Shown in pieces: positions 9,046-17,577 of a stretch of DNA of 64,000 nucleotides (positions are counted from its first letter, which is position 1; every line of letters starts with the position of its first letter). Source of the DNA: Pyxidicoccus trucidator (GTDB taxonomy: Bacteria > Myxococcota > Myxococcia > Myxococcales > Myxococcaceae); the NCBI RefSeq assembly GCF_010894435.1, contig NZ_JAAIXZ010000005.1, positions 372,001 through 436,000 on the forward strand, written 5' to 3'. A program made the position numbers and the translations under genes. The notes beneath the pieces are model-generated. The model saw nothing but the letters and a program-made list of their open reading frames with translations, searched no databases and was not told the origin of the DNA.

Positions 9046-10760
9046 GTGTACTCCGTCTGAGAGGGGTGGAGGCGGACGGCCAGTTCGTGGAACGCGTTGA
9101 GCGTGACGTTGGTGGCGAGCAGCTCGTCGAGGATGCAACCAAAGAGGAAGGCGTCTCCCACGCCCAGGAAGCCGGACTCATCTAGCTCCAGCAGGGTGCG
9201 GTTGCCGCGCACGGCCACCCCGTCCAGGAAGCGGGTGCCCGCGCGCACCTGGGCCGAGCGCAGCGCGTTGATTCGCAGCCGGTTGGTACGCGCCGCCAGG
9301 TTGTCCGTCAGCGCATGGAAGTTGTAGAGGTCCAGCAGCCGTCGTAGCGCCGCGGCGTCCGACAGGGACTGCTGGTTTGCGGCCAGATGCGACAGCAGGC
9401 GCCAATGCAGCTCGGTGCCCAGGGGGGGCCGGGTGGGGCGGCTCACGGGGGTAATGTTGCGGAAGCGGGCGTTGATGGGGGACGAGGGCGTGGGCAGGCA
9501 GACGTCCCCCACCTGGAGCCGCGCGGGCAGGGAGCGGTTGGTGCACGTCAGCTCCACTGACAGCAGCTCCTCCCCGAGCGGCGCCGCGACGTCCCGGGCC
9601 GTGTCCAGCTGCAGCCACGTGTCGATACCCTCGTGCACGGGCGACAGGGCGCGCCGCAGGCGGTAGAAGGTTCGCTGCCGGTCCTCCTCGGCCATTGCAT
9701 GGGCGAAGTCGTAGAAGGGCTTGTAGTGGTGCCGCTCGTTGCGACCCGTGCGGATGCCCGTCACCGAGTCCACCGAGTAGATCTCCGCGTGCTCCGCAGG
9801 CAGGTCTGCGGCCCTCAGCAGGTGCTCGCGGTCCAGTGTCCGGTGGCGGATGGGGTGTGCAGAGGCGGGGAACAGGTTGATGGCCGGCGCGCAGTGGAGC
9901 CGGAACGTCTCCCGGCCGATGCGCGCCTCCGTCGCTGGTGGACGCTCCAGCAGGAAGGACACCTCGAACCGGTCCTCCTGGATGATGCCCCGGGCGGCTT
10001 CCAGGTGCCGGACCTCGAAGAAGACGAACTTGTCCGGCAGCGTGAGGTACTCCTGGAGCTGGCGGTAGCCCTCAGGCGCATTGGGCCAGGGGAGCAGGCG
10101 GAAGTCCCGGTCGAAGCCGACCGGGTGGATGGCGTCTGGCCCCAGCCGTACCGTGCGCCCTGATGCTCCGCGCAGCTGTACCCCGCCGCAGTAGCGCAGC
10201 AGCCACAGCAAGATGTGCGAGCTGGTGACCAGCTCCGCGTGGATGAACAGCCTCAGGCTGCCGCCGGGCTTGAAGAGCTCCGTGCGGCCCTGCTCGGTGG
10301 TCTCGAAGACCAGGTGCAGGACGGGCGACGTGGCGGAGGAGCGGTCCAGCACCACGTCCTCCAGGGTGATGGGAAGCAGATCCACGTCCGCCGTGGTGCG
10401 GAAGGTGCAGGAGGTGCCGTCTATGGGGCGCGCCGCCAGTTCCGTGCCCGCCACGACCCGGGTGCGCCCGCGCAGGGCCCTGACTTGCGGCGTCAGCTCG
10501 ACGATGGTGCACGCCGGCAGTGGGCGCAGGTAGTGGGGAAGCAGCAGGTCCGCCAGCACATGCACCAGCTCGGGAATGTCATTCTCGACCCGCTCGCGGA
10601 TGCGCGCGGTGAGAAAGGCAAAGCCCTCCAGAAGGCGCTCCACATCCGGGTCCGCCCCTCCCTCGATGAGATGGCCGGCGACGCCTGGGTTGGATAGGCC
10701 AAACGCCCGTCCCATCTCGCGCAGGTAGGCGAGCTCACTCATGTAGTACTTGCTGAACAT
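9009..10760 (-). CDS. tssF: T6SS baseplate subunit TssF
   Basis: 583 residues, a normal length for the VasA/ImpG family, which forms the baseplate wedge around the VgrG hub. The N-terminus (MFSKYYMSELAYLREMGRAF) and GGADPDVERLLEGFAFLTAR with LVHVLADLLLPHYLRPLPAC are hallmark segments. The Gly/Arg-rich C-terminal half contains the conserved stretch with RLLDLYNF and a final ELAVRLHPSQTEYTWTPRNG. The ATG at 10760 lies 21 bp after the tssE stop. Its 3' end overlaps the tssG start by 37 bp, so the genes are surely cotranscribed. Confidence 0.95.
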   Translation of the reverse strand: MFSKYYMSELAYLREMGRAFGLSNPGVAGHLIEGGADPDVERLLEGFAFLTARIRERVENDIPELVHVLADLLLPHYLRPLPACTIVELTPQVRALRGRTRVVAGTELAARPIDGTSCTFRTTADVDLLPITLEDVVLDRSSATSPVLHLVFETTEQGRTELFKPGGSLRLFIHAELVTSSHILLWLLRYCGGVQLRGASGRTVRLGPDAIHPVGFDRDFRLLPWPNAPEGYRQLQEYLTLPDKFVFFEVRHLEAARGIIQEDRFEVSFLLERPPATEARIGRETFRLHCAPAINLFPASAHPIRHRTLDREHLLRAADLPAEHAEIYSVDSVTGIRTGRNERHHYKPFYDFAHAMAEEDRQRTFYRLRRALSPVHEGIDTWLQLDTARDVAAPLGEELLSVELTCTNRSLPARLQVGDVCLPTPSSPINARFRNITPVSRPTRPPLGTELHWRLLSHLAANQQSLSDAAALRRLLDLYNFHALTDNLAARTNRLRINALRSAQVRAGTRFLDGVAVRGNRTLLELDESGFLGVGDAFLFGCILDELLATNVTLNAFHELAVRLHPSQTEYTWTPRNGAKMIC

Positions 10761-10781
10761 GCTTTTCCCAGCAGAGGAGCG

Positions 10782-11177
10782 TCAGCTCAACTCCATCCGC
10801 CCATTGGTCCCCACTCGCGTGCGCAGGCGCACCTGTCCCTGTGAGTCCTGGTGTACGAGCTGCGCCGTGATTTCGAATTGCAGAGCGAAGGGCTCGTTTT
10901 CACCTTCCACGTGGAGGACAATCACGTTGTTCAGCCGCGGTTCGAATGCCTCGATCGCCTGCTGAATGAAGCCCTGCAGGCGGTGGATTGCCGCCGGAAA
11001 GCTGTGGACCACTTCGTTGAAGTCCGGAATGCCGTAGTCCGGGTTGGACGCGACCTGACCCTTGCGCGTGTTGAGCAGCATTTTCAGGTGCTCAACGACT
11101 GGTTCCACGGGGTTGGACTGTCGGGGCGCATGAGGGTCCACCACGTCAAGGCGGGACAGAAGTCCGCGGATGGCCAT
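10782..11177 (-). CDS. tssE: T6SS baseplate subunit TssE (gp25-like)
   Basis: A small gp25-like protein that starts sheath assembly from the baseplate. From ATG 11177 (MAIRGLLSRLD) it has 131 residues; this start has AGGAG nine bases upstream, while a longer TTG-initiated form up to 11195 would use that same AGGAG as coding sequence. Recognisable segments are VVEHLKMLLNTRKGQVASNP, YGIPDFNEVV and the end FEITAQLV. It is the first gene of the operon within the window. The remaining core genes (tssA, B, C, H, J, K, L, M) are not seen here and presumably lie to the left or elsewhere. Confidence 0.9.
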   Translation of the reverse strand: MAIRGLLSRLDVVDPHAPRQSNPVEPVVEHLKMLLNTRKGQVASNPDYGIPDFNEVVHSFPAAIHRLQGFIQQAIEAFEPRLNNVIVLHVEGENEPFALQFEITAQLVHQDSQGQVRLRTRVGTNGRMELS

Positions 11178-11540
11178 GCGCCAAGGCTCCTGCAATTCAC
11201 ATCAATCGCTCAAATTGGAGCGGGCGCACGGTGGAATGCACCTTGATTCATTTATAACTAGACCTTTTAGCTATTTCAATACTCAGACGCAACTGTTGCC
11301 CAAGTGCGCTTCCGTCTGAAAATTATGCCTTGTCTGAAGTGGGCATGGGGAAGTTGCCCCGCAGGGCCATTGCAAAGCCCTCTGTGGGCGCGTGCTCAGG
11401 CTCTGCAATGCATTCACAGGCGTAAGGCGTCAGGACCTCGCTGTTTTGGCGGGTGTTCTATGACACCGCCTGGGGCGTGAATGACGCCACGCTTTGGAGG
11501 AGTACGCTGTTTGTCGTTGGAGCGGGCCTGCGGTTGTTCC
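11178..11540. other. Intergenic region between tssE and the MutS-like gene
   Basis: About 360 bp without a convincing gene. It holds the tssE promoter at 11251-11279. The rest (11280-11540) is mixed-composition sequence, including direct repetition of CTGAA-type words near 11317 and 11334. I see no clear terminator with a T-run for the MutS-like gene, which ends at 11541 and is transcribed towards this region. Confidence 0.5.
11251..11279 (-). promoter_or_regulatory. Sigma70-type promoter of the tssE-vgrG-rhs operon
   Basis: On the minus strand TTGAAA (11279-11274) and TATAAA (11256-11251) are separated by exactly 17 bases. They lie in an AT-rich island that stands out in this GC-rich genome. 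Transcription would begin near 11244, giving a leader of about 66 nt before tssE. The match to the -35/-10 consensus is 5 of 6 at each hexamer. No operator is evident. Confidence 0.6.
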
Positions 11541-13379
11541 TCACCGCGCCGGAGCCTCGGGGTCGTCCACCGGCACGCCGGCCAGCCTCAGCACGCGCAA
11601 GGCATTGGTCGTGTCCACCACGCCCTGCCGCAGCTTGTAGTCGAACACCATCTTCCCGTCCTCCAGGTGGTCCCGGAAGTGGACGTTGACCACGTGCGCG
11701 CCTGGGTCGTCCGCGAGCACGGCCAGGGACAAGTCATGCGTCGTCACCGCGCCGCACGCGCCCGTGCCCAGGAGCAACCGCAGCACCTCGCGCGAGGCAA
11801 TCTGCCGCTCCCGCGTGTTGGTGCCGAGCAGGATTTCATCGAGCAGGAACAACGCCTGTCCCTTCGCTGCCTCCGCCGCATCCAGCACCGCCTTGATGCG
11901 CTGCACCTCCGCGTAGAAGTACGACACACCGCGCTCCAGCGAGTCCTTCACCCGCATGCTCGTGAGCACCTGGAGCGGCGACAGGCGGAACGTCTTCGCG
12001 CACACCGGCGCCCCCGCCAGCGCCAGCACCACGTTGGCCCCCATCGCACGCATCAGCGTCGTCTTGCCGCTCATGTTGGAGCCGGTGATGAGCAGGCCGT
12101 GCCGTGTGCCTGGCAGCGACACGTCATTGGGCACCGGTGCGTCCAGCAGGGGGTGTCCCAGCGCGGTGGCCTCCACGCGCGGACCCTGCGCCTCCAGCAC
12201 CGGCCAGGCGAACTCCGGCCGGTCGTGCGCGAGGCCCGCCACGCACGACAGCGCCTCCAGCTCCGCGAGCGCCTCGAACCACTGCCGCACCTGCGCGCCA
12301 TGCGCCTTGCGCCAGCGCTCCAGGGCAAACAGCGCGTGGATGTCCCACAGCGTGAGCCAGTGCACCACCGGGTGGAACTGGTGCCGCTTGAACTCGATGA
12401 ACGAGAACAGCCGGCTGAACCGCGCGAAGTGTGCCGACACGGGCTTCTCGCCCTGCCGCTGCAGGCCGGCTTGGAGCTGGCGCAGCTTGGGATGCTCGAA
12501 GCGCTGGCCCTCCACGCGCTCGAAGAGGGGGGCGTAGCGCACGAAGCCGCGCTCTCCCACCTCCACGCTCTGGTCCATGGCCTGCAACGTGCGGCGGGTG
12601 ATGACCGCCACCGCGAGCTGCGCCGCCAGCCCGGCCCACACCGACGAGTCCGGCAGCACGCCCGTCTCGCCCAGGATGTAGAGCGTCAGCGTCACCAGCG
12701 GCAGCACCACCGCCACGGGCCGCGCCCAGCGGATGGCGTCCAGCGACGGCCCCGACTCCGCCCAGCGGATGAACAGGCTCGGCTCCGCCTTCTCCTTCGC
12801 CACCACCCGCGAGTCCACGCAGAGGTCCTGCCGGAAGTCCACGCGCGGGGCCAGCTCGCGCGCCGCACCCTGGCGCGCCTCCACCTCCGCCGCCGCGGCG
12901 GGGCCGGACAGCCAGGCCGCCAGCCGCTCCTCGCCCGCGCGCGTGGCTGTCTCGTTCATGAGCTGGAAGAGGCTGCCCTGGCCGAACACGTCCAGATCCG
13001 GGGTGTACAGGTGGCTGCCGGAGAGGAAGCGCTCACCGCGCTCGGTGAACTCGTGCCAGCCGCGTCCGAGCCGAGCCAGGCCGCGCTCGTTGAGCAGCAC
13101 GTACAGCCTCGCCCGGGCTTCGCGTCGAAAGACTCCGTGATGCAGCACGGCGAGCACGCCGTAGAGGCCGACGGCCCCCGCCGCGCCCCACCACCAGACC
13201 TTCGGCAGCCTCCCGGCGAGGATGAAGCCCGCGATGCCGACCGCCGCCAGGAAGGCGACGGTGCGCAGGTTGGCGTAGCGGGCGCTCACGCGGTCCAGCG
13301 CGGCCAGGTCCGCCTGCGCGGAGGCGCGGCGCTCGGTGTACGTGCGGTGCGGGGAGGGGCTCTCGGCGGTGGCGGACAC
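11541..13379 (-). CDS. Membrane-anchored MutS-family ATPase
   Basis: 612 residues beginning at a GTG. After a short basic N-terminus, two hydrophobic segments (about residues 40-58 and 64-82) probably anchor it in the membrane. The C-terminal third is the MutS ABC-type ATPase: Walker A ITGSNMSGKTTL (about 432-443), a Q-loop/signature region (RVKDSLERGVSYFYAEVQRI) and Walker B LFLLDEIL (about 513) followed by GTNTRERQIAS and a switch His in VTTHDLSL. The mismatch-recognition domain I of true MutS is absent. It belongs to the small MutS-like membrane proteins found in Bacteroidetes and myxobacteria, whose function is not established. It lies on the same strand as the epimerase gene, 82 bp downstream of it. 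Confidence 0.8.
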   Translation of the reverse strand: MSATAESPSPHRTYTERRASAQADLAALDRVSARYANLRTVAFLAAVGIAGFILAGRLPKVWWWGAAGAVGLYGVLAVLHHGVFRREARARLYVLLNERGLARLGRGWHEFTERGERFLSGSHLYTPDLDVFGQGSLFQLMNETATRAGEERLAAWLSGPAAAAEVEARQGAARELAPRVDFRQDLCVDSRVVAKEKAEPSLFIRWAESGPSLDAIRWARPVAVVLPLVTLTLYILGETGVLPDSSVWAGLAAQLAVAVITRRTLQAMDQSVEVGERGFVRYAPLFERVEGQRFEHPKLRQLQAGLQRQGEKPVSAHFARFSRLFSFIEFKRHQFHPVVHWLTLWDIHALFALERWRKAHGAQVRQWFEALAELEALSCVAGLAHDRPEFAWPVLEAQGPRVEATALGHPLLDAPVPNDVSLPGTRHGLLITGSNMSGKTTLMRAMGANVVLALAGAPVCAKTFRLSPLQVLTSMRVKDSLERGVSYFYAEVQRIKAVLDAAEAAKGQALFLLDEILLGTNTRERQIASREVLRLLLGTGACGAVTTHDLSLAVLADDPGAHVVNVHFRDHLEDGKMVFDYKLRQGVVDTTNALRVLRLAGVPVDDPEAPAR

Positions 13380-13461
13380 GATGGCCGCGCATGCTGTGCG
13401 CCCACGGGTCCCAGGGCAAGCGGCACCTTCGGCCGCATGACGTGGAGAGGACGGTGCCTCG

Positions 13462-14445
13462 TCAGCCCCAGAGCTCGCGGGGCGGCCAGTACATCCGGCT
13501 CCCCTCGAACCGGATGCCCGGCTCCCTGTCCCGGGCGAGCAGCAGCGGCCCGTCCAGGTCCACCACGGTGGCGTGCCGGGCCACGAGCATCGCCGGCGCC
13601 ATGGCCAGCGACGTCGCCACCATGCAGCCCACCATGAGCTGGAGCCCCTCCGCCCGCGCGGCGTCGGCCAGGGCCAGCGCCTCCGTCAGGCCCCCGGTCT
13701 TGTCCAGCTTGATGTTGATGGCGTCGTACTTCCCCAGGAGCGCCGCCAGCCCATGGCGGTCATGCGCGGACTCGTCGGCGCACACCGGGACGGCCCGGCG
13801 CAGGCCCTGGAGCGCCCCGTCATTCCCGGCGGGCAGGGGCTGCTCCACCATCACCACGCCCAGCTCGGCGCAGGCGTCGAACAGCGCGGGCAGCGCCTCC
13901 GGCTTCCACCCCTCGTTGGCGTCCACGATGAGCTGGCTTCGCGGAGCGCCCGCGCGGATGGCCCGCAGCCGCTCGATGTCCTCCTCGCCGCGCCCGAGCT
14001 TTACCTTCAGCAGCGGCCGGTGCGCGGCCTTCTCCGCGGCCGCGCGCATCGCCTCCGCCGTGTCGAGGCTCAGCGTGTACGCGGTGACGAGCGGTTGCGG
14101 CTCTTCCATGCCCAGCAGCTGCCAGATGGGCCGGCCGCTCCGCTTGGCTTCCAAGTCCCACAGCGCGCAGTCCAGCGCGTTGCGCGCGGCCCTGGGCTCC
14201 AGCACCTGCGCGATGCCGTCCCGCTCCAGCCCTGCCTCGATGCGCGGCCGCGCCGCCTCCATCGCGGCCATGACGCCCTCGAGCGTCTCGCCGTAGCGGG
14301 CATACGGCACGCACTCACCGCGGCCCACGGCGCCGTCCTGCTCCAGCGTGACGACCACCACCTCGGCCGACGTCTTCGAGCCCCGGGAGATGGTGAAGCT
14401 CCCGGCGATGGGCCAGCTCTCGTGCTTGACGGTGAGCTTGCGCAT
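13462..14445 (-). CDS. Enolase-superfamily dipeptide / N-acyl amino acid epimerase (DgcA-like)
   Basis: 327 residues with the full muconate-lactonizing-type active site: KxK acid/base pair LLKVKLG (K147/K149), metal ligands D175 (IVDANEGW), E201 (MVEQPLP) and D224 (VCADES), and the opposing base K246 (INIKLDK). This is the layout of L-Ala-D/L-Glu epimerases, which recycle murein peptides. Its partner, 6 bp upstream in the operon, is a DUF1611 protein. That pairing matches the described DgcN-DgcA route, in which D-glutamate is N-acetylated and then racemised to the L form. Either murein dipeptides or N-acetyl-D-glutamate are plausible substrates; the sequence alone does not decide. Confidence 0.85.
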   Translation of the reverse strand: MRKLTVKHESWPIAGSFTISRGSKTSAEVVVVTLEQDGAVGRGECVPYARYGETLEGVMAAMEAARPRIEAGLERDGIAQVLEPRAARNALDCALWDLEAKRSGRPIWQLLGMEEPQPLVTAYTLSLDTAEAMRAAAEKAAHRPLLKVKLGRGEEDIERLRAIRAGAPRSQLIVDANEGWKPEALPALFDACAELGVVMVEQPLPAGNDGALQGLRRAVPVCADESAHDRHGLAALLGKYDAINIKLDKTGGLTEALALADAARAEGLQLMVGCMVATSLAMAPAMLVARHATVVDLDGPLLLARDREPGIRFEGSRMYWPPRELWG

Positions 14446-14451
14446 GGACGT

Positions 14452-15468
14452 TCAGCTCTTGCCGGGGAAGTGGTGCTCCAGCGCGTCCACGAGGGGGCCG
14501 ACACCGGTGCGGATGGGGTCCACGCAGGGCAGCCCGTACTCGCGGCCGGTGCTCACCAGCAGCTCCAGGGCCTCCTGCTCGCCCAGGTGCTCGGTGTTGA
14601 TGGCCAGGCCGGTGCACTGGATGCCCGGGTTGGTGAGCTGGCCCTCCAGAATCGTCCGGTCGATGACGGCCTGGATGGAGGGGAGGGGATGCTGCACGCC
14701 GCGCATCTTCGTGCGCGTGGGCTCGTGGCAGACGACGAAGGCGTCCGGCTGCGCGCCGTGGAGCAGCCCCAGGGTGACGCCCGCGAAGGACGGATGGAAG
14801 ATCGAGCCCTGGCCTTCCACCAGGTCCCAGTGGTCCGCGTCGTTGGCGGGGGTGAGCCACTCGGCCGCGCCCGCGACGAAGTCCGACACCACCGCGTCGA
14901 TGGCCACGCCGCGCCCGGAGATGAAGATGCCCGTCTGCCCGGTGGCGCGGAAGTCCGCCTTGAGGCCGCGTGCGCGCATCTCCTTCTCCAGCGCGAGCAC
15001 CGTGTACTTCTTGCCCACCGAGCAATCCGTCCCCACCGTCAGCAGGCGGAGCCCCGGGCGCTTCGTGCCCTTGCCGGTGGCGAAGTCCATGTCGGGGATG
15101 CGCACGTCGTGCAGCTTGCGGCCCGTGCGCGCGGCGGCCGCGGCGATGGCGGGGAACGCGCTCAGCCGCTTGTGCAGGCCGGTGGCGATGTCCATGCCCG
15201 CGTCGAGTGCCTCCACCAGCTTGCCAATCCAGTGCTCCGGCAGCACGCCGCCCGCGTTGGCCACTCCGACGATGAGCGTCTTCGCGCCCTTCGCCTTCGC
15301 CTGGGCGATGTCCAGGTCCGGGAGGCCGCAGTCCGCCTTGCAGCCCTCCAGGCGGAGCTGGCCGACACACCAGTCGGGCCGCCAGTCGACGATGCCATGC
15401 GCCGTCTTCGCGGCGAGCTGGTCCGGCACGTCACCCAGAAACAGAAGGTACGGCTTCTCGATCTCCAC
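14452..15468 (-). CDS. DUF1611 family P-loop protein (DgcN-like N-acyltransferase)
   Basis: 338 residues from a GTG (15468) that has GGAGG six bases upstream; longer frames up to 15609 have no ribosome site. The N-terminal half is a Rossmann-like domain (YLLFLGDV, TLIVGVANAGGVLP). The C-terminal half is a BioD-like P-loop domain with VGTDCSVGKKYT (about 186-197), ATGQTGIFISG, DAVVSDFVAGAAEWL and VEGQGSIFHPSFAG. DUF1611 includes DgcN, shown to N-acetylate D-glutamate. The 6-bp spacing to an epimerase gene suggests a two-step D-glutamate conversion. For a predator that digests prey cell walls this would recover peptidoglycan glutamate (inference). Confidence 0.8.
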   Translation of the reverse strand: MEIEKPYLLFLGDVPDQLAAKTAHGIVDWRPDWCVGQLRLEGCKADCGLPDLDIAQAKAKGAKTLIVGVANAGGVLPEHWIGKLVEALDAGMDIATGLHKRLSAFPAIAAAAARTGRKLHDVRIPDMDFATGKGTKRPGLRLLTVGTDCSVGKKYTVLALEKEMRARGLKADFRATGQTGIFISGRGVAIDAVVSDFVAGAAEWLTPANDADHWDLVEGQGSIFHPSFAGVTLGLLHGAQPDAFVVCHEPTRTKMRGVQHPLPSIQAVIDRTILEGQLTNPGIQCTGLAINTEHLGEQEALELLVSTGREYGLPCVDPIRTGVGPLVDALEHHFPGKS

Positions 15469-15565
15469 CTGGGACCTCCGCACGCCCCACGTCCGGGGGC
15501 TGTGGGCCGGGCGTTTCAGCATGCCCGCAGGGTCCGGGCAAGGCCGGCGAGCGACCCCGTAGCTG

Positions 15566-16124
15566 ATGCATCCGTCCGCCCGCTTCCTGCGGGAGCTGAC
15601 CCTGGGCATTCCGAACTACGAGAGCGACAGCTCCTACGGCGGCGCCATCCAGGCCATCGTCGAGGCGGGCGGCTCCCGCTCGCTGCGGAGCTTGTTCATC
15701 GGAGACTTCAAGTACCCCGGCGAGACGGAAATCTCGTGGACGCCGGTGGGCAATGTCGAGCCGCTGTACGCCGTCCTGCCCCGGCTGGGCACGCTGCGGC
15801 TGCGCGGTGGCGGCGTGGTGCTGGGAAAGATTCGACTGCCGGAACTGCGCGAGTTCGTCATGGAGACGGGCGGGCTGCCACTGGCCGCGGTGAAGTCCAT
15901 TGCCCGGGCGCAGTGGCCGAGCCTGGAGCGGCTGGAGGTGTGGTTCGGCAACCGTCACTACGGCGCGAAGGGCGGTGTCTCCGATATCCGCCCCATCCTG
16001 GACGGAAGAGGCCGTGGCGCAGGTGGCCGGGCTGTGCCCGGACGTCCAGCACCACTCCCAACAACGGTACATGGATCTCGTCGAGGCCGGCGACGGGTAC
16101 CGCTTCGTCTCGGTGGGGGAGTAG
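15566..16124 (+). pseudogene. Remnant of a leucine-rich-repeat (STM4015/TIGR02996-like) gene
   Basis: From 15566 one frame encodes leucine-rich-repeat-like sequence (FLRELTLGIPNYES, LRSLFIGDFKYPGETEISW, WPSLERLEVWFGNRHYGA, SDIRPILDG) but then loses sense near 16008. In the +1 frame from about 16008 the protein resumes as EEAVAQVAGLCPDVQ and ends DGYRFVSVGE at the TAG at 16124, an ending typical of this family. The N-terminal part is missing and the junction lacks the repeats expected between the two pieces. I read this as a 5' truncation plus an out-of-frame internal deletion. The family is abundant in myxobacteria and its function is unclear. Confidence 0.6.
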
Positions 16125-16168
16125 CCCGCCGCAGGCTCAAGCGAGCGACGGGGGGCTCAGCTTTCTCT

Positions 16169-16200
16169 GCCCCACTGGAACCCCGATTCACGGGTGGGGC
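16169..16200 (+). terminator. Hairpin between the LRR remnant and the sialidase-like gene
   Basis: GCCCCAC (16169-16175) pairs with GTGGGGC (16194-16200) around an 18-nt loop that itself contains ACCC/GGGT. There is no T-run, so termination is only possible, not shown. Confidence 0.3.
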
Positions 16201-16303
16201 GGCGGAAATGCGCGCTGTCGTGTCCGGACGGGTCTGTCTTGACCATCACGATTTACAGGTTGCGAATTGAGTTGGACGGTCACCTTCCGGCACGCTGGTC
16301 GCC

Positions 16304-17497
16304 ATGCCCTTCCCCCACCTGACGCAGCAGCCCCCAGTTCGCCGTCCCTCCCGATACTTCCTGGCAGTGGGCCTCCTCGCGGCAGCACTCGCCGCGTGCG
16401 CCCCGGAGGCCCCCGCCGCGGATGGCGAAGCGCCCCTTGCACAGCACGAAGCGGAGCTCCCGGCCGGAGGCTGGAGCACGCTGATGGCGAGCGGGGGCGC
16501 TCCGGTCCGGCACATCACCCGCCGCTCCGATGGCCTCCTGATTGGCGGCGTGAGCGCGGGGACTCGCATCGACGTCTGGACGAGCGCCAACGGAGGCGCG
16601 AGCTGGCAGCTCCGCGGCTCCGTCGCCAACAACCCGGCCGTGCAGTTCGGCGATGTGATGATGCGAGCCATCCCCGGGACGCGCACCATCTTCTGTGCCT
16701 TCCGCGAGCTGTCCAATGGGCAGTGGCGCATCACCGTCACCCGCAGCGACAACGACGGCGACCACTGGGTCTACGACAGCACCGTCATCGGCCCCGTCAG
16801 CCGCTTCGTGGGCGCGCCGTACCTCTTCCAGCGCGCCAACGGCGACCTGCAGGTCTACTACGACTCCGAGCCGCTCGCCGCGCAGCGGGGCTACCCCGGC
16901 CACCAGTGGATTGCCATGCAGGGCCGCAGCGGCACCACCGGCGCCTGGACGGCCTACGGCGTCGTCGCCGTGGCCTGGGACAAGCGGGCCGGTGCGCTGA
17001 ACCGCGAGGGCATGCCCACCGTCGTACAGCTCGGGGGAGACCGCCTCATGGCTGTCGTCGAGGGCGTCGAGCCCTTTGCCACCGGCGGCGCCCACGCCAA
17101 CGTCATCAACGCCGTCCAGTCGTGGGACGGTGGAAGGACGTGGGACGAGTCGCTGCGCCGCACCGTCTACCGCTCCCGCGTCGATTCGGGCTCGGGACGG
17201 CGCTACAACGCCTACGTGCCCTCCGCCATCCGGGTGGGCAACGGGCCCGTGGGCGTCGCGTTCTGCACCGACGAGGACAAGGCGGGGCCGCCCGACTCCG
17301 CGAGCGCCCCAGTCCCCCAGCGCAACTGCCACGTCGGGTACGTCAGCACCACGGTCAACTTCGAGACCTGGTCCGCTCCGAGCGCCGTCTGGACCGCGAC
17401 CTCGCGCAACTACACGCCGGGCCTCTTCGAGCGCGCCTCCAACGACGTCATCGTGCTGATTGACGCCCTTGGAGACAATCGCGTCCTCCGGCGCTGA
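16304..17497 (+). CDS. Sialidase-like (BNR/Asp-box) lipoprotein
   Basis: 397 residues with a lipoprotein signal (FLAVGLLAAALAAC, Cys near residue 31), so it is probably lipid-anchored outside the cytoplasmic membrane. Three Asp-box motifs are visible: TSANGGASW (about 92-100), SDNDGDHW (about 146-153) and SWDGGRTW (about 274-281). These mark a six-bladed sialidase-type propeller. I cannot locate the full Arg triad and Tyr/Glu catalytic pair of a true exo-alpha-sialidase with certainty, so glycan binding or another glycosidase specificity remains possible. It stands alone in its transcription unit, followed 80 bp later by the VWA gene. Confidence 0.75.
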   Translation: MPFPHLTQQPPVRRPSRYFLAVGLLAAALAACAPEAPAADGEAPLAQHEAELPAGGWSTLMASGGAPVRHITRRSDGLLIGGVSAGTRIDVWTSANGGASWQLRGSVANNPAVQFGDVMMRAIPGTRTIFCAFRELSNGQWRITVTRSDNDGDHWVYDSTVIGPVSRFVGAPYLFQRANGDLQVYYDSEPLAAQRGYPGHQWIAMQGRSGTTGAWTAYGVVAVAWDKRAGALNREGMPTVVQLGGDRLMAVVEGVEPFATGGAHANVINAVQSWDGGRTWDESLRRTVYRSRVDSGSGRRYNAYVPSAIRVGNGPVGVAFCTDEDKAGPPDSASAPVPQRNCHVGYVSTTVNFETWSAPSAVWTATSRNYTPGLFERASNDVIVLIDALGDNRVLRR

Positions 17498-17577
17498 GGG
17501 GGCGGTTCCACGCCCGTCGAATGTCAGACCCGACACGTATGGTTCTCCTCGTCGGCACACACGAGGGGGCCATACAC

